A stretch of DNA of 64,000 nucleotides, from positions 1,302,001-1,366,000 of the forward strand of contig NZ_JQNK01000009.1 of the NCBI RefSeq assembly GCF_000745215.1, written 5' to 3'. A program made the position numbers and the translations under genes. The notes under the pieces were generated by a model. That model ran no database searches and had not been told where the DNA came from. It worked only from the letters and a program-made list of their open reading frames with translations. Source of the stretch: Methylosinus sp. PW1. Lineage in GTDB: Bacteria > Pseudomonadota > Alphaproteobacteria > Rhizobiales > Beijerinckiaceae. Shown one piece after another: positions 57,460 to 64,000 of the stretch (position 1 is its first letter; each line of letters starts with the position of its first letter).

Positions 57460-59745
57460 TCACTGCGTCCGCCCCGTCAGCCGCCGCCACAGCTCGTCGA
57501 AGGGACGATAGACGAAACGCACCTCATGCTTGCCCTGCGACACGGCGACGGCGCGGAACATCACATTGGCGCGGAGAATCTCCGCCGGCTCGCCGTCGAT
57601 TTCCGCGGTCCAGGACGGATGGAAAATATCGTTCAGCACCACATAGCCGCCGCCGCGCGGAACGTCGGCGTCGATGACCACCTCCGTATTGCCATAGGAG
57701 CGGATGCGCGCGCCGCTCGCCTCGCCCTCCTCCGGCCGCGAATGACGGCAGACGGGCGGCTCCTCCAGCAAAACGCTGGCGCGGTAATCGAGATCGGGCC
57801 AAACGCCATCCTCGATCATCTGCGCGAAATCGACGCGCGTGGCGCAGGTCGCGAGCAGCACGCGCGGCAGCGCGCGCTTGTTCTCATAGACATAGGCGTC
57901 CTTGGTGCGCCCGATGAATTCGAGATCGCCCGGCTTCAAATTCTTGTCGATCTGCTCGATCGGAACGCCGGTCGCGATGAAGCGCAGCCCGATGAGATCG
58001 GCGAGCGTCGAGCGATAGGAGGGATAGAGCTTGGAGAAGACGCGCTGGTCGGGCAGCGCGAGATGATCGCCGACGCCGGTCGCATCCTCGAGCAGGCGCA
58101 GGCGCACCGGATTGTAGCCGAACTCCTGATCGAAGCCATGCACCAGCGAGGCGTTGGGCCAGTGGAAATCAATGCCCGCGAGCTCGGCGCGGTCGCGCCG
58201 ATCCGGCGCCGCCGTCGCCGCGAGACGCGCGCGCAGGAGAGCGATCGTGTCGTTTTGCGTATCGGCGCGCAGCACGTCGAAATTCTGCGGCGGCAGCGCC
58301 GTCGATTCATTGGGGCCGTTGTTGACGGCGAGATCGAGCGTCATCGTCGCGCCGACGGCGGCGAGCAGCGCATAGCGGCGCGTCGCGAGCTGCGGCGCGA
58401 AGGCGATGATGAGAAAGGCGAGCGCCACGAAGCCGGCGCTCTGCGCGAGCGGCAGGAGCGCTGCGGAAAGATGATCCTTGCTCCAGGCGAGCGCAATGGC
58501 GAGCGCGAATAGAACGCCCAGCGCCGCCGCGAGATAGCGCAAAGGCGGCTTGCTCGGCGCATTGGCGACGACATTGAGGCCGAAGCCGGCGAGAATGGCG
58601 AGCACGGCGCAGAGCGGGAAGGTCGCGTCCGCCGGGCGGCGGAAGAGATCGACGCCCGGTATGTGGAGCATCAGCGCGAAGGCCGGCGTGAAGCGGCCGA
58701 GCGCATAGAGCAGCAGCGCCAGCGCCGCGGCGGAAAAAAAGCTGATCTCGCGATTGGACGGCAGGCCGTGGCGCGTCAGCGCGATGAGCGAGAGCAGCGG
58801 CAGCGCGCCAATGTAGACATCGCACATGTTGCGCGCGAGAAAGAGATCCGGCGAGCCGAAGACCGCCGCCGGCGGTCCCCAGAAATTCGCGAGCGGACCA
58901 TCCGTGCCGAAGAGATTGGCCGAGACGAAAGTGAGCAGCGCCGCTGGATGCAGCGAGCCGCGCAAGGCGCCTTCGAGATCGATGGCCGGCCGATTGGATT
59001 GCGACGCCAGCTCCATCGTCAGCAGCAGCGGAACGATGATGATAGCGATTCCGCAGGCGGCGCCGGCCGCGAGCGGCGCGACGGCGGTGGAAATCTTCGC
59101 ATCATCCGAGAAGACGCGGAAGACGGCGTAGGCCGAGAGGACGAGCACTTCCAGAAAAGCGACCTGATCGCGGCCGAGCACGAGAAAGGCCGCCGCCACG
59201 CCGGCATAGGCGCCCCATTGCGCCGAGCGGCGATCGAGCGCGCGGGCGAGCAGAAAGAGCGTCACCGGGAACCAGGCGAGGCTCATCACCTGCCCCGTAT
59301 GCTGAATGCGCCAGGCGGCCGAGCCGCCGAAGGCGAAAGCCAGCGCGCAGAGCAGCGCGCCTTCCGCCGAAAATTTGCGGTCGCGGAAATAGGCGATGAA
59401 GGCGAGCCCGCCCATCGCCAGCATCGCGAAGACGATGCCGTCCTCGAGCGCGAAGGAGGGCTCGGGAACGAGCCAGGCGGCGATGAGGAAGAAGGGCGAG
59501 AAGATCAGCGATTGCGGATCGGCGAGCTGCGGCGAGCCGGCGAAGACATTGGGCGTCCAGAAGGGCGATTGGCCGGAATGCAGCGCATGGGCGAGAAAGG
59601 CGAATTGCGGCTGGAAATGCGCCTTGGCGTCCCAAGGGACGGTGACGCGGCCGGACGCCCAAGGAAAGGCGAGAACCACCGCAGCGGCCAGAAAGACGAG
59701 CGCGGCGGCGCCATGGGAAACATTGGTCTGCGGACGCTCGGTCAC
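57460..59745 (-). CDS. Large YfhO-like membrane protein
   Basis: About 761 residues with 11-13 hydrophobic segments up to about residue 480, a periplasmic loop with WDAKAHFQPQFAFLAHALHS near the front, and a C-terminal soluble beta domain (FHPSWTAEIDGEPAEILRAN, then HEVRFVYRP) characteristic of YfhO/GT-C proteins. Relatives help glycosylate lipoteichoic acid in Firmicutes; the role in Gram-negatives is unclear. I propose the GTG at 59745 (MTERPQTNVSHG); a longer frame from 59808 has an unlikely leader. Probably co-transcribed with the exporter. Confidence 0.75.
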   Translation of the reverse strand: MTERPQTNVSHGAAALVFLAAAVVLAFPWASGRVTVPWDAKAHFQPQFAFLAHALHSGQSPFWTPNVFAGSPQLADPQSLIFSPFFLIAAWLVPEPSFALEDGIVFAMLAMGGLAFIAYFRDRKFSAEGALLCALAFAFGGSAAWRIQHTGQVMSLAWFPVTLFLLARALDRRSAQWGAYAGVAAAFLVLGRDQVAFLEVLVLSAYAVFRVFSDDAKISTAVAPLAAGAACGIAIIIVPLLLTMELASQSNRPAIDLEGALRGSLHPAALLTFVSANLFGTDGPLANFWGPPAAVFGSPDLFLARNMCDVYIGALPLLSLIALTRHGLPSNREISFFSAAALALLLYALGRFTPAFALMLHIPGVDLFRRPADATFPLCAVLAILAGFGLNVVANAPSKPPLRYLAAALGVLFALAIALAWSKDHLSAALLPLAQSAGFVALAFLIIAFAPQLATRRYALLAAVGATMTLDLAVNNGPNESTALPPQNFDVLRADTQNDTIALLRARLAATAAPDRRDRAELAGIDFHWPNASLVHGFDQEFGYNPVRLRLLEDATGVGDHLALPDQRVFSKLYPSYRSTLADLIGLRFIATGVPIEQIDKNLKPGDLEFIGRTKDAYVYENKRALPRVLLATCATRVDFAQMIEDGVWPDLDYRASVLLEEPPVCRHSRPEEGEASGARIRSYGNTEVVIDADVPRGGGYVVLNDIFHPSWTAEIDGEPAEILRANVMFRAVAVSQGKHEVRFVYRPFDELWRRLTGRTQ

Positions 59746-59832
59746 TCTGTTCTCACTCCGACGAATCTCATTCGCGCTGCATTGCACATGAATTTTGCAA
59801 AAGCGCAAAGGATGAAGGGCGCGCTGGCGCGC

Positions 59833-60240
59833 TCACGCGCCGGCAGCGCGCTGCGGCCTCGCCGCGGCCTGCTTTTCCGCCTGCCCGTCGAAACGGCGGC
59901 GCGACTCCTCGATCGTCTCGACATGCTCGAGCGCCCAATCGCCGAGCCGATGCAGCGGCTCGCGCAGAGAGTGGCCGAGCGGCGTCAGCTCGTAATCGAC
60001 GCGGGGCGGTATAGTGGGATAGACACTGCGCGTGACGAAGCCGTCACGCTCGGCCGCGCGCAGCGTCAACGTCAGCATGCGCTGCGATATGCCGCCGATG
60101 CGACGCCGCAGCTCGTTGAAGCGCAGAGGCCCCTCGCCGAGCGATTCGACGACCAGCACGGTCCATTTGTCGCCGATCCGCGATAGAATGGCCGCAATGC
60201 GCCCGCATTGGGCGGGAACATGAATGTGACCCCGTTCCAA
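59833..60240 (-). CDS. HxlR-family transcriptional regulator
   Basis: 135 residues with a winged helix; typical stretches are RIGDKWTVLVVESLGEGPLR and GISQRMLTLTLRAAERDGFV, then YELTPLGHSL. Two Cys are not both present (only C12), so thiol switching is not obvious. It is divergent from azoR with a 77-base gap, so it probably controls that gene in response to quinones or electrophiles, as YodB does in Bacillus. The gap contains AAGT-TACC-ACTT as a possible half-symmetric site. Confidence 0.9.
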   Translation of the reverse strand: MERGHIHVPAQCGRIAAILSRIGDKWTVLVVESLGEGPLRFNELRRRIGGISQRMLTLTLRAAERDGFVTRSVYPTIPPRVDYELTPLGHSLREPLHRLGDWALEHVETIEESRRRFDGQAEKQAAARPQRAAGA

Positions 60241-60317
60241 AAATGTGCCTCCTTGCGCGCCGCGCCGATAGGAAGCAAGCTAGCCTAAGTTACCACTTTA
60301 TACCAGGAGCGAGCCGC

Positions 60318-60935
60318 ATGACGCGCCTTTTGCACATTGACTCGAGCATTATGGGAGAGAAATCGCTCAGCCGCCGCCTCACCGCCGAGCTGGTGGAGAA
60401 GCTGCGCGGCGATATCCCCGGGCTCGAGGTCGCCTATCGCGACGTCGCCGCCGTGGCGCCGCCCATTCTCTCCAGCGCTCTCTTCTTCGCCCGCGGAGCC
60501 GGCGCGGAGCCGGAGGATGCGGCGCTGCGGGCCGAGCTTGCCACCGCCCGCACGATTCTGGAGGAGTTTCTCGCCGCAGATATCGTCGTGATCGGCGCGC
60601 CCATGTATAATTTCTCCATCCCCACGCAATTGCGCGGCTGGATCGACCATCTCGTCGTGCCGGGCAAGACCTTCACCTATACGGCCGACGGGCTCAAGGG
60701 CCTCGTGACCGGCAAGCGCCTCATCGTCGTCTCGACGCGCGGCAGCCTCTATGCCGGGAATGAGACGCTTTCCGCGCAGGACCATCAAGAGGCCTATCTG
60801 CGCACGACCTTCGGCAATCTCGGCGTCGCCGATTTCGCCTTCGTGCGCGCCGAGGGCGTCGGCCTCGGCCCGGCGCAGAAGGAGGAGGCGCTGGCCTCCG
60901 CTCGCCGCGACATCGCCGCGCTGCAGGCCGCCTGA
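60318..60935 (+). CDS. azoR: FMN-dependent NADH:quinone/azo reductase
   Basis: A 205-residue flavodoxin-fold enzyme that reduces quinones and azo compounds by two electrons. Marks: HIDSSIMGEKSLSRRL at the start (phosphate loop), GAPMYNFSIPTQLRGWIDHL (FMN and dimer region) and STRGSLY. The ATG at 60318 follows CAGGAGCGAG. It is divergent from the HxlR regulator gene, its likely controller. Confidence 0.92.
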   Translation: MTRLLHIDSSIMGEKSLSRRLTAELVEKLRGDIPGLEVAYRDVAAVAPPILSSALFFARGAGAEPEDAALRAELATARTILEEFLAADIVVIGAPMYNFSIPTQLRGWIDHLVVPGKTFTYTADGLKGLVTGKRLIVVSTRGSLYAGNETLSAQDHQEAYLRTTFGNLGVADFAFVRAEGVGLGPAQKEEALASARRDIAALQAA

Positions 60936-60944
60936 GCAAAAAAA

Positions 60945-60970
60945 CGGCCCCACGGGCGAACGTGGGGCCG
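60945..60970 (-). terminator. Terminator between azoR and the small membrane protein gene
   Basis: Perfect 10-base stem CGGCCCCACG/CGTGGGGCCG, loop of six. On the minus strand seven T follow, so it best serves the leftward gene; it may also stop azoR transcripts. Confidence 0.8.
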
Positions 60971-61058
60971 AGACCTGAAGGGGAAATGACTACGTCCTAG
61001 AATTCCGCACGACCGCCGGAAGGGCGGCGACTCGCGACGCCACACGCAACCGACGCGA

Positions 61059-61250
61059 TCAATCGAACACGGAGCCCAGCGCCGCTCCGATGAGACCGAA
61101 AACCACTGCGCTGGCGATGATGGCCGGGCCGCCCAACAGGCCATAGCCCACCACTCCGCCGATGACCGCCGCTATGCCGCCGGCGATCAGCTTGCCCGTA
61201 TTATTGTCCTTCTTGCCGGCCTCGCCGGACTTTTCCGCGATATTGTCGGC
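61059..61250 (-). CDS. Small glycine-zipper membrane protein
   Basis: 63 residues: a charged start (MADNIAEKSGEAGKKDNNTG), then two hydrophobic, glycine-rich segments (LIAGGIAAVIGGVVGYGLLG and IIASAVVFGLIGAALGSVF). Hydrophobic throughout the second half, resembling small envelope proteins. GAGGAGAAGC precedes the ATG at 61250. A terminator follows about 90 bases after its stop. Function unknown. Confidence 0.6.
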   Translation of the reverse strand, partial: ADNIAEKSGEAGKKDNNTGKLIAGGIAAVIGGVVGYGLLGGPAIIASAVVFGLIGAALGSVFD

Positions 61251-61835
61251 CATTTGCGCTTCTCCTCGAGAAGAGTAAGCCCTCGGACGCCGCATCACGG
61301 CCCTCTTCTAGCAGGCGCGTGTAATGCTCTCGTGTGAGTCTCTTGACGGGGGAATGACAGCGGGGCGTGACCCTCTCCCGAGCGCCTTCGGCGCTCGACC
61401 TCCCCCCTCGAGGTCTATCGAATTCACACATTGCGAAACGCAGCAGCCGTCCTGGCCGGGCTTGTCCCGGCCATCCACGCCAAGTAGCTGCGAAACCATA
61501 GGAAAGCGCCCACCGACGACGGATTCGTCCCCCGGCGGGCGCCCACCGGAGCTTCGGCGTCACGCCGAACTTTCAAGACCCCTCGGCGTCCTGGCGTGGG
61601 TGGCCGGGACGAGCCCGGCCAAGACGCCGCGGGGGGGGGGGGGCAAAACGCCGCGGGGGCGAGGAGCATGTGTGCATTCGATGGCCCCTGAAGGGTGACG
61701 CGCCACTCTCGGCGTTCGCCCGATTGCTCTTGCCTTTCGCCCGGCGCGGCTTTCGCCCGGGACGAAAGCTTAGTAAAGTCGCGCCGCAATTTCGGCCGGC
61801 GCGGGGAGCCGGTCTCCCAATCGAGGACAAAAGAC
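61251..61835. other. 585-base gap without a gene, rich in repeats
   Basis: No coding frame is supported between the small membrane protein and mch. It contains the inverted GGCCGGG repeats, a G13 run and other CTCCCC-type palindromes. The mch promoter should lie in its right part, after about 61680. Confidence 0.6.
61454..61643. repeat. Pair of inverted 28-base GGCCGGG repeats and a G13 tract
   Basis: The copy at 61454-61481 matches the reverse complement of 61593-61620 at 26 of 28 bases; each contains an internal GGCCGGG/CCCGGCC palindrome. This unit is a common intergenic repeat in Rhizobiales as I recall. A run of 13 G stands at 61631-61643, flanked by two copies of CGCCGCGGG. Confidence 0.7.
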
Positions 61836-62813
61836 GTGACAGGGACATTGGATACGAGCGGGCGCGCCACGGCGAGCGTCAATGCGCTGGCGGGCGAGAT
61901 CGTCGACAGGCTCGTCGCGGGCGCGGAGCGCTATCGCCTCGCCGTTTCGCGCGGAAGCCTCGGAGAGCTGCTGATCGACGCCGGCGCCAAGGTGGCGGGG
62001 GGCATCGACGCGGGCCTGCTGCTCACGGAAATCTGCCTCGGCGGCCTCGGCAAGGTCACGCTCTCGCCGGCCCCGGGCCAGAAGAACTGGCCCTTCTGGC
62101 TGACCGTCTCCAGCAATGATCCGGTCGTCGCCTGCCTCGCCAGCCAATATGCCGGCTGGAGCCTCTCCCATGAGAAATTCTTCGCGCTCGGCTCCGGCCC
62201 CGGCCGCTCGCTGGCGCGCAAGGAGGCGCTGTTCCAGGAGCTTCCCTACAAGGACGCCGCCGATCGCTCGACCATCGTGCTCGAGGCCGGCGCGCCGCCG
62301 CCGGAGGCCGTGGTCGCCAAGGTCGCCAATGATTGCGGCGTCTCGCCCGACAAGCTCGCCTTCGTCTATGCGCCGACGCAGAGCCTCGCCGGCAGCGTGC
62401 AGGTGGTCGGCCGCGTGCTCGAGGTGGCGCTGCACAAGGCGCATGAGCTGAAATTCCCGCTCGAGCATATCGTCGACGGCATAGCGACGGCGCCGCTCTC
62501 GCCGCCTCACCCGGATTTCGTCACGGCCATGGGCCGCACCAATGACGCGATCATCTACTCCGGCCGCGCCCATCTCTTCGTGCGTGGATCGGCGGCGGCG
62601 GCCAAGGAGCTGGCCGAAAAGCTGCCGAGCTCGACCTCGCGCGACTATGGACGGCCTTTCGCGGAAATTTTCAAAGCGTATAAGGGCGACTTCTACAAGA
62701 TCGACCCCAGCCTGTTCTCGCCCGCCGAGGCGATCGTGACGGCAGTGGAGACAGGCGAGACTTTCCGTGGCGGAGCCATCGACGAAAAACTGCTCGAAGC
62801 CTCTTTCGGCTGA
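61836..62813 (+). CDS. mch: Methenyltetrahydromethanopterin cyclohydrolase
   Basis: Interconverts methenyl- and formyl-tetrahydromethanopterin in the formaldehyde oxidation path of methylotrophs. Family marks: [20 protein letters not shown] near the start, [13 protein letters not shown], and [21 protein letters not shown] chose the GTG at 61836, preceded by GAGGA eight bases upstream, which gives 325 residues as in other bacterial Mch; frames starting further upstream add residues the family lacks. The end overlaps the ATP-grasp gene by 47 bases. The gene points to a methylotrophic or methanotrophic host. Confidence 0.95.
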   Translation: MTGTLDTSGRATASVNALAGEIVDRLVAGAERYRLAVSRGSLGELLIDAGAKVAGGIDAGLLLTEICLGGLGKVTLSPAPGQKNWPFWLTVSSNDPVVACLASQYAGWSLSHEKFFALGSGPGRSLARKEALFQELPYKDAADRSTIVLEAGAPPPEAVVAKVANDCGVSPDKLAFVYAPTQSLAGSVQVVGRVLEVALHKAHELKFPLEHIVDGIATAPLSPPHPDFVTAMGRTNDAIIYSGRAHLFVRGSAAAAKELAEKLPSSTSRDYGRPFAEIFKAYKGDFYKIDPSLFSPAEAIVTAVETGETFRGGAIDEKLLEASFG

Positions 62814-63738
62814 GCCCGCGCGCCCCCGCGAGGGGGCGCCGCGCATCGCGATCTTCACCGACGAGCTCGACTGGCATGTCGAGCGTCTCATCAAGGGCTT
62901 CGCGCGCCATGGCGCGCGGGCCGTTCCCGTGCGCCTTTCGGCCTGCAAGATCGACACGGCCCGGCCGCAGCTCATCGCCATTCCGGGCTTTCACGGCGCG
63001 CTGCCGGACGCCGCCGTCGTGCGCGCCATCGGCGACGGCTCGCTGGAGACCGTCACGCTGCGGCTCGGCGTGCTGCACGCGCTCGGCGCGCTCGGCGTTC
63101 CGCTGGTCAATAGCGCCCGCGCGATCGAGCGCTGCACCGACAAATCCGCCGCGAGCTTTCTGCTCGCCGCCGCGCGCATTCCGACGCCCGCGACCTTCGT
63201 GACCGGCTCGCGCGCCGAGGCGCTGCGCATCATCCGCAGCGAATGCGGGCTCGCGCCGCTGGTGCTGAAGCCATTGTTCGGCGCGCAGGGCTGGGGCTTG
63301 AAGCTCATCCGCCGCGAGGAGGATCTGCCGACGACGGAGGAGGCGCGCGGCGTCTTCTATCTGCAGCGCTTCGTCCCGCCGCGGGACGTCTGGTACGAGG
63401 ATATGCGCATTCTCGTCTCCCATGGCGAAATCATCGGCGCGATGCGGCGGCGCTCGCGACGCTGGATCACCAATATCCGCCAAGGCGCGAAGCCGAATCC
63501 CTGCGAGCCGAGCGCGCGCGAGCGCGAATTGGCGCTGCGCGCCGTCGCAGCGCTCAGCGCCGATTTCGCCGGCGTCGACATCATCAGCGGCGCCGACGGC
63601 CTGCCCATAGTGCTGGAGGTCAACAGCATGCCGGGCTGGAGCGGGCTGCAGAGCGTGACCCCCTATCAGATCGCCGAGCGCATCGCCGGCGACATAATGG
63701 CGGCGATCGGCGCCGCCGCGCGCCGCGCCAATGGCTGA
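62767..63738 (+). CDS. RimK-type ATP-grasp protein of the H4MPT cluster
   Basis: 323 residues. ATP-grasp core from about 95 on: [17 protein letters not shown] (nucleotide loop), [18 protein letters not shown] and the Mg-binding [12 protein letters not shown]. It belongs to the family found directly after mch in methylotrophs (known as Orf5 there), thought to act in tetrahydromethanopterin synthesis or tailoring by adding an amino acid such as glutamate. The GTG at 62767 is the only usable start and overlaps mch. Overlaps the next gene by eight bases. Confidence 0.88.
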   Translation: MAEPSTKNCSKPLSAEPARPREGAPRIAIFTDELDWHVERLIKGFARHGARAVPVRLSACKIDTARPQLIAIPGFHGALPDAAVVRAIGDGSLETVTLRLGVLHALGALGVPLVNSARAIERCTDKSAASFLLAAARIPTPATFVTGSRAEALRIIRSECGLAPLVLKPLFGAQGWGLKLIRREEDLPTTEEARGVFYLQRFVPPRDVWYEDMRILVSHGEIIGAMRRRSRRWITNIRQGAKPNPCEPSARERELALRAVAALSADFAGVDIISGADGLPIVLEVNSMPGWSGLQSVTPYQIAERIAGDIMAAIGAAARRANG

Positions 63739-64000
63739 GTCTCTTTCGGAACAAATCGCCCGCGTCTTCATCGCCGCCTGCGAGGACGAGCTCGCTGCGC
63801 CCAAGCCCGGCAATGTCCATATATATGCGCCCGGCCATGGCATGGAGGCGCAGGACTTCATCGCCAGCGCCGCCGCCGCGGCTCCGCATCTCGCCGCGGC
63901 GGAAGCCAGCGTCGGCGCGCGCATCCTCGGAGCGGTGGAGGCGACCTGGGCGCGCGTCGGCTGCAATACCAATCTCGGCATTATTCTCCTCTGCGCGCCG
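63731..64000 (+). CDS. CitG-like (triphosphoribosyl-dephospho-CoA synthase family) protein, 3' end cut by window
   Basis: The first 90 residues are visible. AAPKPGNVHIYAPGHGM (about 23-39) and VGCNTNLGIILLCAP at the end are the two conserved motifs of the CitG/MdcB family. In the methylotroph H4MPT cluster this protein (Orf7) follows the ATP-grasp gene. It is needed for the pathway, probably in cofactor synthesis, rather than making the citrate lyase prosthetic group. The ATG at 63731 overlaps the previous stop. Confidence 0.88.
   Translation, partial: MAESLSEQIARVFIAACEDELAAPKPGNVHIYAPGHGMEAQDFIASAAAAAPHLAAAEASVGARILGAVEATWARVGCNTNLGIILLCAP

Noticed and set aside
58663..60186. 507-codon + strand frame opposite the YfhO-like and HxlR genes
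   Set aside because: It spans two unrelated sense genes and is extremely charged and featureless.

Overview
The window looks like chromosome of a high-GC alphaproteobacterial methylotroph, most likely a type II methanotroph of the Methylocystis/Methylosinus kind. This is inferred from three things: a tetrahydromethanopterin C1-transfer cluster at the right end (methenyl-H4MPT cyclohydrolase, its partner ATP-grasp protein, and a CitG-like protein cut by the window edge); a Rhizobiales-style PodJ-like polarity protein; and an ArsR-methyltransferase regulator heading metF-metH. No rRNA, tRNA or CRISPR array was seen.

Left part (1-35 kb) is mostly core genome. It holds a drug-efflux MFS protein (5' cut), ribF, a membrane-anchored Mrr-like nuclease, and an orphan HEPN-like protein. 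These are followed by a three-gene operon of transglutaminase, circularly permuted ATP-grasp/alpha-E and transglutaminase-DUF2126 proteins (an amidoligase-type peptide system of unknown product). Next come a diguanylate cyclase, the arsR-metF-metH operon with its operator, yqeY/carA, an MntA-HepT toxin-antitoxin pair, and the lgt-midA-pgeF operon. A beta-oxidation cluster (acyl-CoA dehydrogenase, thiolase, FadJ-like, aldo/keto reductase) and a 1382-residue PodJ-like coiled-coil/Sel1 protein end this part.

The middle (36-48 kb) is an accessory block. It lies between the 5' part of a FecI-type sigma factor gene and the 3' part of a PepSY membrane protein gene, both on the + strand. These look like the two ends of one iron-uptake operon whose middle has been lost or replaced. 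Next to the two breakpoints are an ISAs1 and an IS66 transposase remnant. The block carries a DUF1549/DUF1553 plus DUF1501 pair of planctomycete type, a decayed serine recombinase, and an XRE antitoxin with a frameshifted RelE-like toxin. It also carries a 3.5-kb unit with terminal inverted repeats and a perfect 10-bp flanking duplication; this unit holds a methyltransferase, a peptidase E-like gene and an intact IS4-family element. A secreted-type protein gene with a canonical A_AAA_AAG slip site lies just outside that unit.

The right part (48-64 kb) returns to core genes: a DUF815 ATPase, a histidine kinase whose phosphoacceptor His is Gln, rpsF-rpsR, a tyrosinase with a possible copper-chaperone neighbour, an L,D-transpeptidase, a small lipoprotein, panB-hemH, a cyclic-peptide-type ABC exporter next to a YfhO-like membrane protein, a divergent HxlR regulator/azoR pair, a repeat-rich gap with a G13 run, and the H4MPT cluster. 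In GC-rich DNA of this kind many very long antisense frames occur; they were left out.
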